Assembly: GCA_016841425.1 (NCBI GenBank)
Contig: JAENZE010000008.1
Location: forward strand, 62,001 to 126,000
Source: Syntrophomonas sp.
Lineage (GTDB): Bacteria; Bacillota; Syntrophomonadia; Syntrophomonadales; Syntrophomonadaceae
Length of the DNA: 64,000 bases
Direction: 5' to 3'
The position numbers and the translations under genes are program-made. Below are positions 30,164-39,305 of the stretch, in pieces. The number at the start of each line of letters is the position of its first letter. The first letter of the stretch is position 1. The notes beneath the pieces are model-generated. The model was not told the DNA's origin, did not search any database, and worked only from the letters and a program-made list of their open reading frames with translations.

Positions 30164-30382
30164 TTAAATTTTACCAACTAACATAAATGCAATCAGCAGA
30201 CCATAAATAGTCAGGGTTTCAATAAAAGCCAGAGTTATGAACAGAAGTGTTCTTACATCCCCTCCAACTTCAGGCTGCCTAGCGATGGCTTCGAAAGCTT
30301 TGCCTCCAGCTACACCCATACCAATACCGCCACCTATACCGGCGATTGATACAGCAAGACCAGCACCTAATGCTACTCCCAT
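30164..30382 (-). CDS. atpE: F-type ATP synthase c subunit
   Basis: Rotor-ring proteolipid, 72 aa, two spans with the loop ARQPE. The ion-binding acid is Glu55 in [12 protein letters not shown]. Where Na+-type rings (for example Ilyobacter) have Gln in helix 1 and ES/T-T after the acid, this protein has Met22 and Thr56-Leu57, keeping Tyr60. That argues for H+ rather than Na+ coupling, by inference. ATG at 30382 has AAAGGAGGG upstream; a TTG six codons earlier overlaps that site. Confidence 0.96.
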   Translation of the reverse strand: MGVALGAGLAVSIAGIGGGIGMGVAGGKAFEAIARQPEVGGDVRTLLFITLAFIETLTIYGLLIAFMLVGKI

Positions 30383-30436
30383 CTTTTTCCCTCCTTTCAA
30401 GCTACAAAAAAATTGAGCAAAATTTAATGTTTGATT

Positions 30437-31120
30437 TTAATGACCCTCTCCAGCTGCAGCTGCTATATAGCTAGCTGACAAAATTGTAAATACTACCGCT
30501 TGGATAGCACCCAATAACAGACTTAAGCCCATGATCGCCGCCGGAACTACAAATGGTGCCATGAAAAGCAAAAATGCTATAACCATTTCTTCACCAAATA
30601 TATTCCCAAATAGACGGACGGTAAGGGAAAGTGGATGTGCCACTTCTTCTACCAGATTCAATGGTAACATGAGCGGGCTTGGGCTCACGAAGTGATGCAG
30701 GTAATGTCCACCATGTTCCGATAATCCTGCAACATGAACTGAAAAGAACGTAATTATTGCTAAAGTCATAGTTACGTTCCAGTTGCTGGTAGGAGGTTGG
30801 AACCCCGCAATATGAGCGGCTCCTGGGATGAGACCGCTGTAGTTGCTTATCAGGATGAACAGGAAAAATGCAGTAAGCAAAGGTGCCCACTTTTTAGCGA
30901 CATGCTCTTCGTCCATTAATTGGGTAAAAAAATCTTTGGTAAATATTATGATTGCTTCGAATGCATTCTGTAATCCTCTGGGAACTCTTTGCATGTCCCG
31001 GGTGGCCATAAATGCAATTATTCCTATTAGTGCTATGATTACCCATTCAGTAACTACCAGGTGGTCTACTGGAATTGGCCCAATGTGAAAAAAGGCGCCA
31101 TCCCACATACCAAATATCAT
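30437..31120 (-). CDS. atpB: F-type ATP synthase a subunit
   Basis: Stator channel of Fo, 227 aa with about five to six spans. The essential Arg lies in LSLTVRLFGNIFGEEM, and the C-terminus has LLGAIQAVVFTILSASYIA. GGGGGGAG precedes the ATG. First core subunit gene of the operon, after atpZ. Confidence 0.97.
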   Translation of the reverse strand: MIFGMWDGAFFHIGPIPVDHLVVTEWVIIALIGIIAFMATRDMQRVPRGLQNAFEAIIIFTKDFFTQLMDEEHVAKKWAPLLTAFFLFILISNYSGLIPGAAHIAGFQPPTSNWNVTMTLAIITFFSVHVAGLSEHGGHYLHHFVSPSPLMLPLNLVEEVAHPLSLTVRLFGNIFGEEMVIAFLLFMAPFVVPAAIMGLSLLLGAIQAVVFTILSASYIAAAAGEGH

Positions 31121-31249
31121 TCTTTTCTCCCCCCTTCCTACAGTAGCGTTATTGAGATATCAGGTCTTTCTTTTCTTCTCCTGTTATCCGAGCTGTCACC
31201 TAAAATGTAAATCAAAGCCCTTTTGGCAGGCTTTGACTGCTAACAAGGT

Positions 31250-31483
31250 TTATTTGGTTTCTTTTTTATGCTGGTCTGCCACCATACGATCCCACATTAC
31301 TTTTATTGCTGTAGCCATCCCCAGCAGCACACCAATTACAGTAAACTTAGGCCCGGTACCGTATTTCTGATCCAGCCACCATCCGCCGTATCCACAAAAT
31401 CCAACCGCAGCCGCAATAGTTGTGACCAGGTTTATCGCCTCGCTAAAGGCTCTAGCCCAGTGTTTCTTTTTTTTCTCTGCCAT
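31250..31483 (-). CDS. atpZ: AtpZ/AtpI-type ATP synthase-associated membrane protein
   Basis: 77 aa: basic N-terminus (MAEKKKKHWARAF), then two membrane spans with the family pattern GGWWLDQKYGTGPKFTVIGV and MATAIKVMW. AtpZ-type proteins precede the core atp genes and are thought to assist assembly or Mg2+ supply. No second atpI/uncI gene is visible in the 129 bp between it and atpB. Confidence 0.88.
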   Translation of the reverse strand: MAEKKKKHWARAFSEAINLVTTIAAAVGFCGYGGWWLDQKYGTGPKFTVIGVLLGMATAIKVMWDRMVADQHKKETK

Positions 31484-31664
31484 TGATCTACACCTTTAAC
31501 CCGTCTTAACTATCCCTCTTCTCTATTCAACATAAAAATCCAAATTCCTTCTAGCCTTAAGTTATACACTCTTACTCAAGTACAATAAAATTCGAGGGCG
31601 AAGACGAAAAATCCTTTCGTGAATTATACGTTTTATTGATATTTATTGTCGATGATATCTTACG

Positions 31665-31976
31665 TTACCGTGATAAGTAGCCTTTTCGCTCCAATTTGGC
31701 TACGTGAGACTGCACTGCACTATCAATATTGATGCCAAATTCATCTTCCAGCACAAACATCATCGTGACTGCTGTCTGAGCTACATCAAGAAGTTCCCTG
31801 GCTATTTCCCGTATTATAGTTTCATTATCCAGGTTCACTCTTTCCCCGCTAAGGCCTCGAAATTTGCCTATGACTTGCGCAAGTTCCCCGGTTTCTTCCA
31901 TCAGTTTTAGCGCAGTTGATTCCAGCGTGGGTGAGAGCTGATTCAGTTTCGGCAATGAGAGGGTTTTAGTATCCAT
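31665..31976 (-). CDS. MazG-like nucleotide pyrophosphohydrolase family protein
   Basis: 103 aa from the ATG at 31976, which has AGGAG eight bases upstream; an ATG six codons earlier overlaps it. The all-alpha MazG-like acidic helices are seen in LKLMEETGELAQVIGKFRG and IIREIARELLDVAQTAVTMM (E-E-x-x-E and E-x-x-D). Such proteins hydrolyse nucleoside triphosphates or are house-cleaning enzymes; the substrate here is unknown. Between glyA and atpZ on the same strand. Confidence 0.8.
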   Translation of the reverse strand: MDTKTLSLPKLNQLSPTLESTALKLMEETGELAQVIGKFRGLSGERVNLDNETIIREIARELLDVAQTAVTMMFVLEDEFGINIDSAVQSHVAKLERKGYLSR

Positions 31977-32003
31977 ACAAAAGACTCCTGTCACTTAAAT
32001 TAC

Positions 32004-32038
32004 CATTTAGAAACAGGGTTTATCCCTGTTTCTAAATG
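32004..32038 (-). terminator. 15-bp perfect hairpin between glyA and the MazG-like gene
   Basis: CATTTAGAAACAGGG (32004-32018) and CCCTGTTTCTAAATG (32024-32038) pair completely around a 5-nt loop. It lies 48 bp past the glyA stop codon. The following bases on the minus strand are AT-rich but not a clean T-run, so termination is likely rather than certain. Confidence 0.65.
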
Positions 32039-32085
32039 CCTTTAAAATAGAGCCAGCTTAATATCTCCAGGATTGACATTTTATT

Positions 32086-33330
32086 CTAGTATAGTGGATA
32101 GTTCTGGCACAAGTTCTGCACTATTTTTCTTGCTTCAGCAAGGTTGTCTTCATTGTCGGGGTTACTTAGAGCCATGGCAATGACAGTTCCTACTAGCTTC
32201 ATGTCTTCAGCATTCATTCCCCGACTGGTCAGAGCTGGCGTTCCCAGTCTTATTCCACTGGTTACAAAAGGTGTTTGTGGATCAAATGGTATGGTATTTT
32301 TATTGACGGTAATATTAACTGATTCCAGAATTGCTTCGGCATCTTTGCCGGTAAGATTCTTGGGACGAACATCGACCAGCATAAGATGATTATCAGTTCC
32401 TCCCGATACTAATCTAAGGCCATTTTCTATAAGAGAGGCGGCCAGGGATACTGCATTTTCGGCAATATTGCGCTGGTACTGCTTAAATTCTTCTGATAAC
32501 GCTTCTTTAAAACATACTGCCTTAGCTGCAATCACATGCATAAGCGGTCCGCCTTGAATACCCGGGAACACAGCGCTGTCAATTTTCCGTGCCCATTCCT
32601 CTCCGCAGAGAATAATTCCGCCCCTTGGACCCCGGAGGGTCTTATGGGTAGTTGAGCTGACAAAATCTGCATATTCAACTGGATTGGGATGAAGCCCAGC
32701 GGCAACCAGCCCTGCGATATGAGCCATATCGACAAAAAGGTAGGCCCCTACTTCATCTGCTATTTCTCTAAATTTTTTAAAATCGAGGATACGCGGATAA
32801 GCGCTAGCTCCTGCTACTATCATACGCGGCCGGGCTTTAAGCGCGGTATCTCTGAGCTGATCATAATCTATAGTTTCTGTTTCAGCATTTACACCATAAT
32901 CTACAAAATTGTAGTTTTTCCCTGAAAAATTTACCGGACTGCCATGAGTAAGATGCCCTCCATGGCTCAAATTCATCCCCATAACCGTATCTCCAGGACT
33001 CAGGGCTGCAAAATATACTGCTGTATTAGCCTGCGCTCCTGAATGAGGCTGTACATTGGCATGTTCCGCATTGAACAGTTTCTTGACCCTCTCCCGGGCT
33101 AATTCCTCAGCTACATCAACATACTCGCAACCTCCATAATAACGCTTGCCGGGATATCCTTCCGCATATTTGTTAGTCATTACGCACCCCTGTGCGGCCA
33201 TAACTGCACGGGATACAAAATTTTCCGAGGCTATGAGTTCTAGTTTATTATTCTGTCTCATTTCTTCCTGTTTAATAACCCCGGCAATCTCTGGATCTAT
33301 AGACTGAACATACTTATCGATATAGTCCAC
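32086..33330 (-). CDS. glyA: serine hydroxymethyltransferase
   Basis: PLP enzyme that interconverts serine and glycine with tetrahydrofolate. Motifs: [35 protein letters not shown] and the PLP-lysine site [17 protein letters not shown] at 33330 ([10 protein letters not shown]) has AAGGGAG eight bases upstream and is preferred over ATG at 33348, which has none. Its beginning overlaps the end of rpiB by 17 bp, implying coupling. 414 aa. Confidence 0.96.
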   Translation of the reverse strand: MDYIDKYVQSIDPEIAGVIKQEEMRQNNKLELIASENFVSRAVMAAQGCVMTNKYAEGYPGKRYYGGCEYVDVAEELARERVKKLFNAEHANVQPHSGAQANTAVYFAALSPGDTVMGMNLSHGGHLTHGSPVNFSGKNYNFVDYGVNAETETIDYDQLRDTALKARPRMIVAGASAYPRILDFKKFREIADEVGAYLFVDMAHIAGLVAAGLHPNPVEYADFVSSTTHKTLRGPRGGIILCGEEWARKIDSAVFPGIQGGPLMHVIAAKAVCFKEALSEEFKQYQRNIAENAVSLAASLIENGLRLVSGGTDNHLMLVDVRPKNLTGKDAEAILESVNITVNKNTIPFDPQTPFVTSGIRLGTPALTSRGMNAEDMKLVGTVIAMALSNPDNEDNLAEARKIVQNLCQNYPLY

Positions 33331-33787
33331 TTGTCTGACTCCCTTCATGACATTTTTTTTCTAGACTATCTATCTTTTCTACTCTTCTCTGATGTCTACC
33401 TCCTTGAAATTTACCATTTATGAAAGTTTTTATCATCTCCACCGCAATTCCTGTTCCGCTGATTCTTGCTCCAATTGCTATTACATTTGCATTATTATGC
33501 TCCCGGGCTAGTTTAGCGCAGTAAGGGTCATGACATAAAGCCGCTCTTATTCCCGGAATTTTATTAGCGGCTATGGAAATACCAATTCCGGTTCCACATA
33601 TTAACACTCCTAAAATGTCATCTTCCAGAACCTTGTGGGCTACTGACTGAGCAATATCAGGATAATCAACTGATTCGCTGCTGTGGGTTCCGCAGTCCAA
33701 GATCTGATGACCTTCTGCTTCAAGTTCATTAAGTATATCCTGTTTCATCAAAAACCCGGCATGATCACTGCCAATAGCAATTTTCAT
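33314..33787 (-). CDS. rpiB: ribose-5-phosphate isomerase B
   Basis: Interconverts ribose-5-phosphate and ribulose-5-phosphate. The signature [18 protein letters not shown], active-site Cys in [19 protein letters not shown] and the C-terminal [13 protein letters not shown] are present. ATG at 33787 has GGGAGGAGTG upstream, while the longer frame begins at a site without one. It overlaps glyA, as in the Bacillus ywlE-ywlF-glyA neighbourhood. Confidence 0.95.
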   Translation of the reverse strand: MKIAIGSDHAGFLMKQDILNELEAEGHQILDCGTHSSESVDYPDIAQSVAHKVLEDDILGVLICGTGIGISIAANKIPGIRAALCHDPYCAKLAREHNNANVIAIGARISGTGIAVEMIKTFINGKFQGGRHQRRVEKIDSLEKKCHEGSQTSGLYR

Positions 33788-33813
33788 AAATTGAATTTCA
33801 CTCCTCCCAAACA

Positions 33814-34299
33814 TTATGAATTATCAGTCTGAATATATAAGTCTATTTTTTCAATTATTTTTTCTAACATTTCTTTAATCTGCTCGGCACTTTTCTGATA
33901 TGCTTCTGTACCCAGTCCATATGGGTCAAGGATCTCTTGTCCATCATACCCGGCCAAATCACTCAGTAAGAAGGTTTTATCCTTACTTCCTTCAAAACTT
34001 TCTATTATGTACAGGTAATGCCCTCTGGTCATAACTAAAACAAGATCGGCATTATTAATCATTTCCTTATCTAATCTTTTGGATCTGTGTCGGGATAAAT
34101 CTATTTCATACTGCAGCATGGTATCTACTGCTGCCCGGGCAGCGGGCATCCCATCTGCTGCAAATAATCCTGCTGAGCAGATCTCATACCCCCTATTAAG
34201 ACCGCCTCCTTGGTATTGGGCTATAATCCGTGTGAAAAGCCCTTGAGCCATTGGGCTTCTACAGGTATTTCCACTACATACAAATAGTACCCTTTTCAC
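33814..34299 (-). CDS. ywlE: low-molecular-weight phosphatase, YwlE-type protein arginine phosphatase
   Basis: The P-loop VCSGNTCRSPMAQG (Cys8 to Arg14) opens a 161-aa LMW-PTP fold, with the general acid Asp in LDPYGLG. Family knowledge: a Thr in GNTCRS (here Thr12) in place of Ile/Leu marks phospho-arginine-specific YwlE enzymes. The position between mntP and rpiB is that of Bacillus ywlE. It would reverse the McsB modification; mcsB is present at 12.7 kb. The start is GTG with GGGAGGGAG upstream. Confidence 0.88.
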   Translation of the reverse strand: MKRVLFVCSGNTCRSPMAQGLFTRIIAQYQGGGLNRGYEICSAGLFAADGMPAARAAVDTMLQYEIDLSRHRSKRLDKEMINNADLVLVMTRGHYLYIIESFEGSKDKTFLLSDLAGYDGQEILDPYGLGTEAYQKSAEQIKEMLEKIIEKIDLYIQTDNS

Positions 34300-34317
34300 C
34301 TTGCTCCCTCCCCCGGT

Positions 34318-34905
34318 TTACAACAGTATTTTTACAGCCAGCACTATTAATATCACTCCGCCTGCCATTTGAGCATAGCGGCCGACCAGACTGCCCAGTA
34401 TTTTGCCGCTTCTAAAACCTATCATAGTCATAACCCCAGCAGTCATTCCCATAATAATTACTGTAAGCAGTATCGGTACCTGGGTAGTACCTAGAGTAAA
34501 ACCAGTTGCCAGAGCATCCATACTTACCGATGCTGTTAACAGCAAAAGGTTCTTTTCCCCATAGTCCGTCCCTGCTTCACGTGCTGCCAGCAGCTTGCGG
34601 GCCTGTACAAACCCTTCGGAATATTGTTTAACTTCCCGGTAACCCTCCATAAAAAAAGTTGTCCCCACATAGGCAAGTACTGCAGCTCCCAGCCAACTTG
34701 CCCATAAACCCAGGATTTTGCCGGCTGTATACCCCAGACTTAACCCTATTAAAGGCATTAGTATGTGAAACATACCTACTGCTAGAGCAAACTTGTATTC
34801 ATAAGTTCGGGAAGTTCCCCTTAGACCCATCACAAGAGCCAGGGAAAAAGCATCCATACCCAATACCACTGCTACTAACAATACAGTTATCAACTGCGCC
34901 GACAT
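34318..34905 (-). CDS. mntP: manganese efflux pump MntP
   Basis: Six-span exporter of Mn2+, 195 aa. The two conserved Asp sites are visible in VVLGMDAFSLALVMGLRG and TASVSMDALATGFTLG, with symmetrical halves typical of the family. ATG at 34905 has GGAGAG six bases upstream. Located between sua5 and ywlE as in Bacillus. No yybP-ykoY riboswitch could be seen upstream. Confidence 0.93.
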   Translation of the reverse strand: MSAQLITVLLVAVVLGMDAFSLALVMGLRGTSRTYEYKFALAVGMFHILMPLIGLSLGYTAGKILGLWASWLGAAVLAYVGTTFFMEGYREVKQYSEGFVQARKLLAAREAGTDYGEKNLLLLTASVSMDALATGFTLGTTQVPILLTVIIMGMTAGVMTMIGFRSGKILGSLVGRYAQMAGGVILIVLAVKILL

Positions 34906-34956
34906 ATACATCTCTCCAATTCAGGAAACCGAGGGAAGGCCTCTCTGATTTTCCAT

Positions 34957-35880
34957 TTAACGTCCTGGTCTGGCTGATACTGCCCTATGGATTCGGTCTG
35001 CAAATGATGCTGCAATACCGGTTAGATCAGATGGCAGCGGTGCAAATACCATTACGTCTACATTATTCGATTCACACTCTCTAATCATAGAATACAGCCC
35101 CGCACCTCCACTAATCAAATCTAGCTGGTATTCTCTGCTTAAACCCGTATAACTCTTATTTGACCCTTTTTGATAATTATTATTCACCAGGACAGTTTTC
35201 TTCTTACGCCCAATACATTCCTCTATTATAAAAGTCATCTGCTCAATATCTTCAGCTAGTATTACTTCCAGGTCTGTAACAAATTGAGCGGCAGGTCCCC
35301 CGTCAAGTGCTTCTATTTCCCTTCCCAAGACCTTTTGAATAGCCTCCAGCGAAATACCACCCAGTCTTAAAAGTTTATAATCATTCTGCAGATCTATGAG
35401 GGTCGATTCAACCCCCACTCCGGTTGTTCCTGCGTCCAGTACCGCTGCGATTTGGCCGTGAAGATCGGTTCTGACATGGTCAGCAGTAACCGGGCTGGGA
35501 CGGCCAAACCTGTTGGCGCTCGGAGCTGCCAGTGGTCCAGCTTGCTCAATGAGCCGGAGGGCTACTGGATGGTCTGGCATACGCAGGCCAACTCCTAATT
35601 TCCCTCCCCGGACTATATCCGGTACCCGGCCTAATGCTGGTAACACCAAAGATAGAGGTCCCGGCCAGAACTCTTCCATAAGCCTTCGGGCATCTTCTGG
35701 CAAATAACTTACCAACTGCTCAGCCTGATCAATGCTGCTTACATGCACCAGAAGCGGATTTTCCGCCGGTCTTCCTTTGGCCTTAAATATTTTTTCCACC
35801 GCTGCCACACAAAATGCATCAGCTCCTAAACCATAGACGGTTTCAGTAGGAAACGCCACCAGTTCTTTCTGCTTTATCAA
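34957..35880 (-). CDS. sua5: threonylcarbamoyl-AMP synthase (Sua5/YwlC)
   Basis: Makes threonylcarbamoyl-AMP for the t6A37 modification of ANN-decoding tRNAs. The YrdC core reads ELVAFPTETVYGLGADA, FKAKGRPAENPLLVHV, GKLGVGLRMPDHPVA and GPLAAPSANRFGRPSP, followed by the C-terminal Sua5 domain. The first standard start is a TTG at 35880, only seven residues before the core, with no ribosome-binding site. Family-like residues (YIKINPVTPEEDLINYAARL) continue upstream to a CTG at 35949, which has GGAAGGGG eight bases before it. The true gene is probably 34957-35949 (330 aa). Confidence 0.95.
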   Translation of the reverse strand: MIKQKELVAFPTETVYGLGADAFCVAAVEKIFKAKGRPAENPLLVHVSSIDQAEQLVSYLPEDARRLMEEFWPGPLSLVLPALGRVPDIVRGGKLGVGLRMPDHPVALRLIEQAGPLAAPSANRFGRPSPVTADHVRTDLHGQIAAVLDAGTTGVGVESTLIDLQNDYKLLRLGGISLEAIQKVLGREIEALDGGPAAQFVTDLEVILAEDIEQMTFIIEECIGRKKKTVLVNNNYQKGSNKSYTGLSREYQLDLISGGAGLYSMIRECESNNVDVMVFAPLPSDLTGIAASFADRIHRAVSARPGR

Positions 35881-35954
35881 TCTGGCGGCATAGTTTATTA
35901 AATCTTCTTCCGGGGTAACCGGATTAATTTTTATATACTCAGTCTTCAGCTGCC

Positions 35955-36800
35955 TTACCCCTTCCTGGCCTTAAGTATTCTGTCCCGTCCTGCCAGGTCT
36001 TTGATAATCTCTGCATCTAAAAATCCATTGGCCATCTGCAGAGCTTTTTCTCCCTGGTTATATGCTATCTCAATAAATAGATGGCCTCCCGGCTTTATTT
36101 TTTCTAACGCCTGGGGGAGAAAGCGCCGGTATATATCAAGTCCATCTCCAGGAGCCAGAAGTGCATTCATAGGTTCAAATCCTTGTACCTCTTTATCAAG
36201 TATATGATACTCATTTTGTGGTATGTAAGGCAAATTGGCTGTGATCAAATCGAAAGGTGAACTATTTAGCAATGGTGCCATCAGATCACCCTGCCAGAAA
36301 TTGACTGTCACCCCTAGTTCAGCAGCATTGGTTCTAGCTGTTGCCAGAGCCGGTTCAGAAATATCTGTTGCTGTCACGCGGGCTCCAGGCAGGTAATGAG
36401 CAAGGCTGATAGCTATGGCACCTGACCCGGTACCTACGTCACACAAGTTAACTGCCTGTCCGGTATAAAGTTCCAGCACTTTTTCTACCATTAATTCAGT
36501 ATCAGGGCGAGGAATCAGCACGCTCGGGTTGACCTGGAATTTTAAGGACATGAATTCTTTGCAGCCAGTAATATATGCTGATGGTTCCCCTTGAACCCTT
36601 CTCTGAATCAGATCTCGAAAGTGCTTTCTTTCCAAGCTATTAACAGGTAAATCAAAATTAGCATACAAATAGACCCGCTCTTGATGCAGAACATAAGACA
36701 ACAGCACCTCAGCCTCCAGCCTCGGACTGTCTATCCCTTTACCGATAAAATATCGGGTGGTCCATTCCAGGAGTTCCTTAATATTCCAATCTTCTCTCAC
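35955..36800 (-). CDS. prmC: release factor glutamine methyltransferase
   Basis: Methylates the Gln of the GGQ motif of RF1/RF2. SAM-binding VNLCDVGTGSGAIAISLAH and the substrate motif, here NLPYI rather than NPPYI, are seen; N-terminal helical domain covers about 1-75. 281 aa. Its GTG start abuts the prfA stop codon exactly, so enzyme and its substrate prfA are translated in tandem. Confidence 0.95.
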   Translation of the reverse strand: MREDWNIKELLEWTTRYFIGKGIDSPRLEAEVLLSYVLHQERVYLYANFDLPVNSLERKHFRDLIQRRVQGEPSAYITGCKEFMSLKFQVNPSVLIPRPDTELMVEKVLELYTGQAVNLCDVGTGSGAIAISLAHYLPGARVTATDISEPALATARTNAAELGVTVNFWQGDLMAPLLNSSPFDLITANLPYIPQNEYHILDKEVQGFEPMNALLAPGDGLDIYRRFLPQALEKIKPGGHLFIEIAYNQGEKALQMANGFLDAEIIKDLAGRDRILKARKG

Positions 36801-37868
36801 TTATTCCACCCGTTTCATTCGTTCAGCCTGATCGTGGGCTATGAGCGCCCCAATAATGTCATGGAGATCTCCTTCCAAGACCGTGTCCAGCTTATGCAGG
36901 GTAAGGTTAATCCGATGGTCGCTGACCCTTCCCTGAGGAAAATTATAGGTGCGGATGCGCTCACTGCGATCACCAGTACCTACCTGACTTCGTCGTGCTC
37001 CGGCCATTTCTGCATTCTTTTCTTCCTCTATAACTTCCTTCAAACGGGCTCTCAGTACCCGCAAAGCCTTGGCTTTATTCTTATGCTGAGATTTTTCATC
37101 CTGGCAGGTTACTACCAGTCCGGTGGGCAGATGAGTAATTCTAACCGCTGATTGGGTAGTATTTACGGATTGACCTCCAGGACCGCTGGAACAATACACA
37201 TCAACTCGAAGTTCATTAGGATCTATATCCACTTCTACCTCCTCAGCTTCGGGAAGTACTGCAACAGTCGCGGCAGAAGTATGGATCCTTCCCCCTGATT
37301 CTGTAGTCGGCACCCGCTGCACCCGATGAACACCTGATTCATATTTGAGCTTGCTGTATACACCTGGGCCATCAACCACAATAATTAATTCTTTAATACC
37401 ACCGATATCAGTAAAATGAGAATCCATGATGTCTATTTTCCAACCCTGGGATTCAGCGTAGCGTGAATACATACGAAACAGGTCGCTGGCAAAAAGCGCA
37501 GCTTCATCCCCCCCTGTACCGGCACGAATTTCCATGATCACACTTTTATCATCATCAGGATCTTTAGGCAGCAAAAGGATCTTGAGCTCCTCCTCCAACT
37601 GCTGTTTTTGATCCTGGAGCAAATTCATCTCTTCCTGAAGCATCTGAAGAAACTCTTCTTCCTGGTCTTCAGCCATCATTTCTCTGGTATCTGCAATTTG
37701 CTCTATCACCGATTTATAATCCCGGTATTTCTGAACTATTTCACTTAATTCAGAGTGAGCCCGGGCATATTTTTGGAACTGACTCTGCTCTGATATGACT
37801 TCCGGTTTGCTCATCAGTTCAGTCAGTTCTTCATATTTATCTTCAAGACTATCCAGCTTTTGCAGCAT
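36801..37868 (-). CDS. prfA: peptide chain release factor 1
   Basis: Terminates translation at UAA/UAG. The catalytic GGQ is in [19 protein letters not shown], with the recognition domain [20 protein letters not shown] before it. The length of 355 aa is normal. GGGAGGTAG precedes the ATG. Modifying enzyme prmC follows with no gap. Confidence 0.98.
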   Translation of the reverse strand: MLQKLDSLEDKYEELTELMSKPEVISEQSQFQKYARAHSELSEIVQKYRDYKSVIEQIADTREMMAEDQEEEFLQMLQEEMNLLQDQKQQLEEELKILLLPKDPDDDKSVIMEIRAGTGGDEAALFASDLFRMYSRYAESQGWKIDIMDSHFTDIGGIKELIIVVDGPGVYSKLKYESGVHRVQRVPTTESGGRIHTSAATVAVLPEAEEVEVDIDPNELRVDVYCSSGPGGQSVNTTQSAVRITHLPTGLVVTCQDEKSQHKNKAKALRVLRARLKEVIEEEKNAEMAGARRSQVGTGDRSERIRTYNFPQGRVSDHRINLTLHKLDTVLEGDLHDIIGALIAHDQAERMKRVE

Positions 37869-37903
37869 AGTTCTACCTCCCAGTAATATAACTTGCCTAC
37901 TTA

Positions 37904-38815
37904 CTAACCGCTAACAATTAATTCTTCTATATTTTGGCTGCTGATGTTTTCCTTCTCCTGCAGTACTGCCTTCAAAGCCGTAATAGCAACCTCCAGTTGC
38001 TTATCATCCGGCTGCCTGGTAGTTAGATTTTGCAGCCATAAACCTGGAGCCACCATAAACTTTAACCAGTGATTTCCATAATATTTACTGCTAAATTTTA
38101 AAAACTCATAACTAAATCCAGCTACTACCGGCAAAACCGCCAGTCTGCTCCATATGCGGTAAAATAGATTTCCTTCTCCCAGCATTACAAATACCAGTAT
38201 GGATACCACCATAACTATCAGCAGAAAAGCTGTACCGCAACGCGGGTGCAGTGTGGAATACTTACGGGCATTCTCTATGGTTAATTCTTCCCCGTTTTCG
38301 TAGGTATGAATAGTCTTATGCTCAGCCCCATGGTACATAAAGACTCTGCAAATATCTGGCATTTTTGAAATGAAATAAACGTAGATAAGAAAAAAGGTGA
38401 TTCTCAATAACCCTTCTACAATATTTTGCAAAACTACCCCACCCAGATGATGCTGGGTATAATGAACTATAGCGGTAGGCAGAACCATAAACAGAAGTAT
38501 CGCCAATCCAAGCGAGACCGCCATAGTTATGACTATCTCCCAGGAACTTAGTTCTTCTTCCTCTTCTTCCAGCGCTATATTAGCTGAAGCATTTAACATT
38601 CGTATCCCGACTACCATCGACTCTATCAATACATAAGTTCCCCTGATAAAAGGCCATTTCAAAAAAGGATAGCGCTTTAACAGCGGGGTATTTTCTTCTT
38701 TTTCCAGGTGAATCGTACCGTCGCTTTTTCTTACTGCCAGGGCTGTCTGCTCGGGACCCCTCATCATAACTCCTTCAAGAACCGCCATTCCCCCGTATTG
38801 GAATTTATTAACCAT
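37904..38815 (-). CDS. DUF1385 family membrane protein (YqhQ-like)
   Basis: 303 aa. The family opening [20 protein letters not shown], then four or more hydrophobic segments, and the central [20 protein letters not shown] with [15 protein letters not shown] are unmistakable. Function is unknown; a metal-dependent membrane enzyme has been suggested by the conserved His/Glu/Cys residues (inference). Between rpmE and prfA, a common Clostridia arrangement. Confidence 0.92.
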   Translation of the reverse strand: MVNKFQYGGMAVLEGVMMRGPEQTALAVRKSDGTIHLEKEENTPLLKRYPFLKWPFIRGTYVLIESMVVGIRMLNASANIALEEEEEELSSWEIVITMAVSLGLAILLFMVLPTAIVHYTQHHLGGVVLQNIVEGLLRITFFLIYVYFISKMPDICRVFMYHGAEHKTIHTYENGEELTIENARKYSTLHPRCGTAFLLIVMVVSILVFVMLGEGNLFYRIWSRLAVLPVVAGFSYEFLKFSSKYYGNHWLKFMVAPGLWLQNLTTRQPDDKQLEVAITALKAVLQEKENISSQNIEELIVSG

Positions 38816-38872
38816 TATAAACCACCTTTTATAATTAGAGTTCCAGCTCCAGACCTACCATATAGATAGCAA

Positions 38873-38900
38873 AATAGCAGGAACTTCCGCCCCTGCTATT
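38873..38900 (-). terminator. stem-loop after rpmE
   Basis: AATAGCAGG (38873-38881) and CCTGCTATT (38892-38900) pair perfectly; on the minus strand TTTT follows. It overlaps the end of the rpmE gene region and would end its short transcript. Confidence 0.75.
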
Positions 38901-38902
38901 AA

Positions 38903-39106
38903 TTACTGCAAACCATACTTTCTCTTAAATCGCTCTACTCTTCCAGTGGTGTCTACTACTCTGCCTTTATTACCTGTATAAAAGGGGTGGCATTTGGAGC
39001 AAATTTCTACTCGAATGCTTTCTCTGGTTGACCCAACTTCGAATTCATTACCACAGGCACATCGAGCTGTAGCCTTGAAATATTTGGGATGTATTTTTTC
39101 CTTCAC
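38903..39106 (-). CDS. rpmE: 50S ribosomal protein L31, zinc-binding form
   Basis: 67 aa. The zinc ligands are Cys16 and Cys18 in ARCACGNEF and Cys36 and Cys39 in [12 protein letters not shown], which marks the C+ (zinc) paralogue. The start is GTG with GAGGTG five bases upstream. It has its own promoter (39185-39213). Confidence 0.97.
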   Translation of the reverse strand: MKEKIHPKYFKATARCACGNEFEVGSTRESIRVEICSKCHPFYTGNKGRVVDTTGRVERFKRKYGLQ

Positions 39107-39184
39107 AATTTCACCTCTTTTCAGGCTGCTTTTATCTAATTAATTATATTTTCAAGATAGACAGCCAAACAAACTGCAAAGAAG

Positions 39185-39213
39185 ATTATATCAATAAAAA
39201 TCACAAAATACAA
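39185..39213 (-). promoter_or_regulatory. promoter of rpmE
   Basis: On the minus strand TTGTAT (39208-39213), a 17-bp spacer and TATAAT (39185-39190). It is divergent from and close to the gntR promoter at 39240. Confidence 0.75.
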
Positions 39214-39239
39214 GGATATATTGAACCCTGATCTTTAGC

Positions 39240-39277
39240 TTGACACCCCGCCTTAAGTGTACTAGTATTATTAATAC
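39240..39277 (+). promoter_or_regulatory. promoter with overlapping palindrome, likely autoregulated GntR operator
   Basis: TTGACA (39240-39245), 17-bp spacer, TAGTAT (39263-39268). The palindrome GTATTA-T-TAATAC (39265-39277) covers the -10 box and transcription start, which is where a YtrA-type repressor would bind. Confidence 0.75.
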
Positions 39278-39305
39278 AATGTTTATGTTGCAGGTGGTGT
39301 ATTAT

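Noticed and set aside
34318-34956. Mn2+ riboswitch (yybP-ykoY) before mntP
   Set aside because: Only about 50 bp separate mntP from sua5 and no characteristic conserved loops are present.
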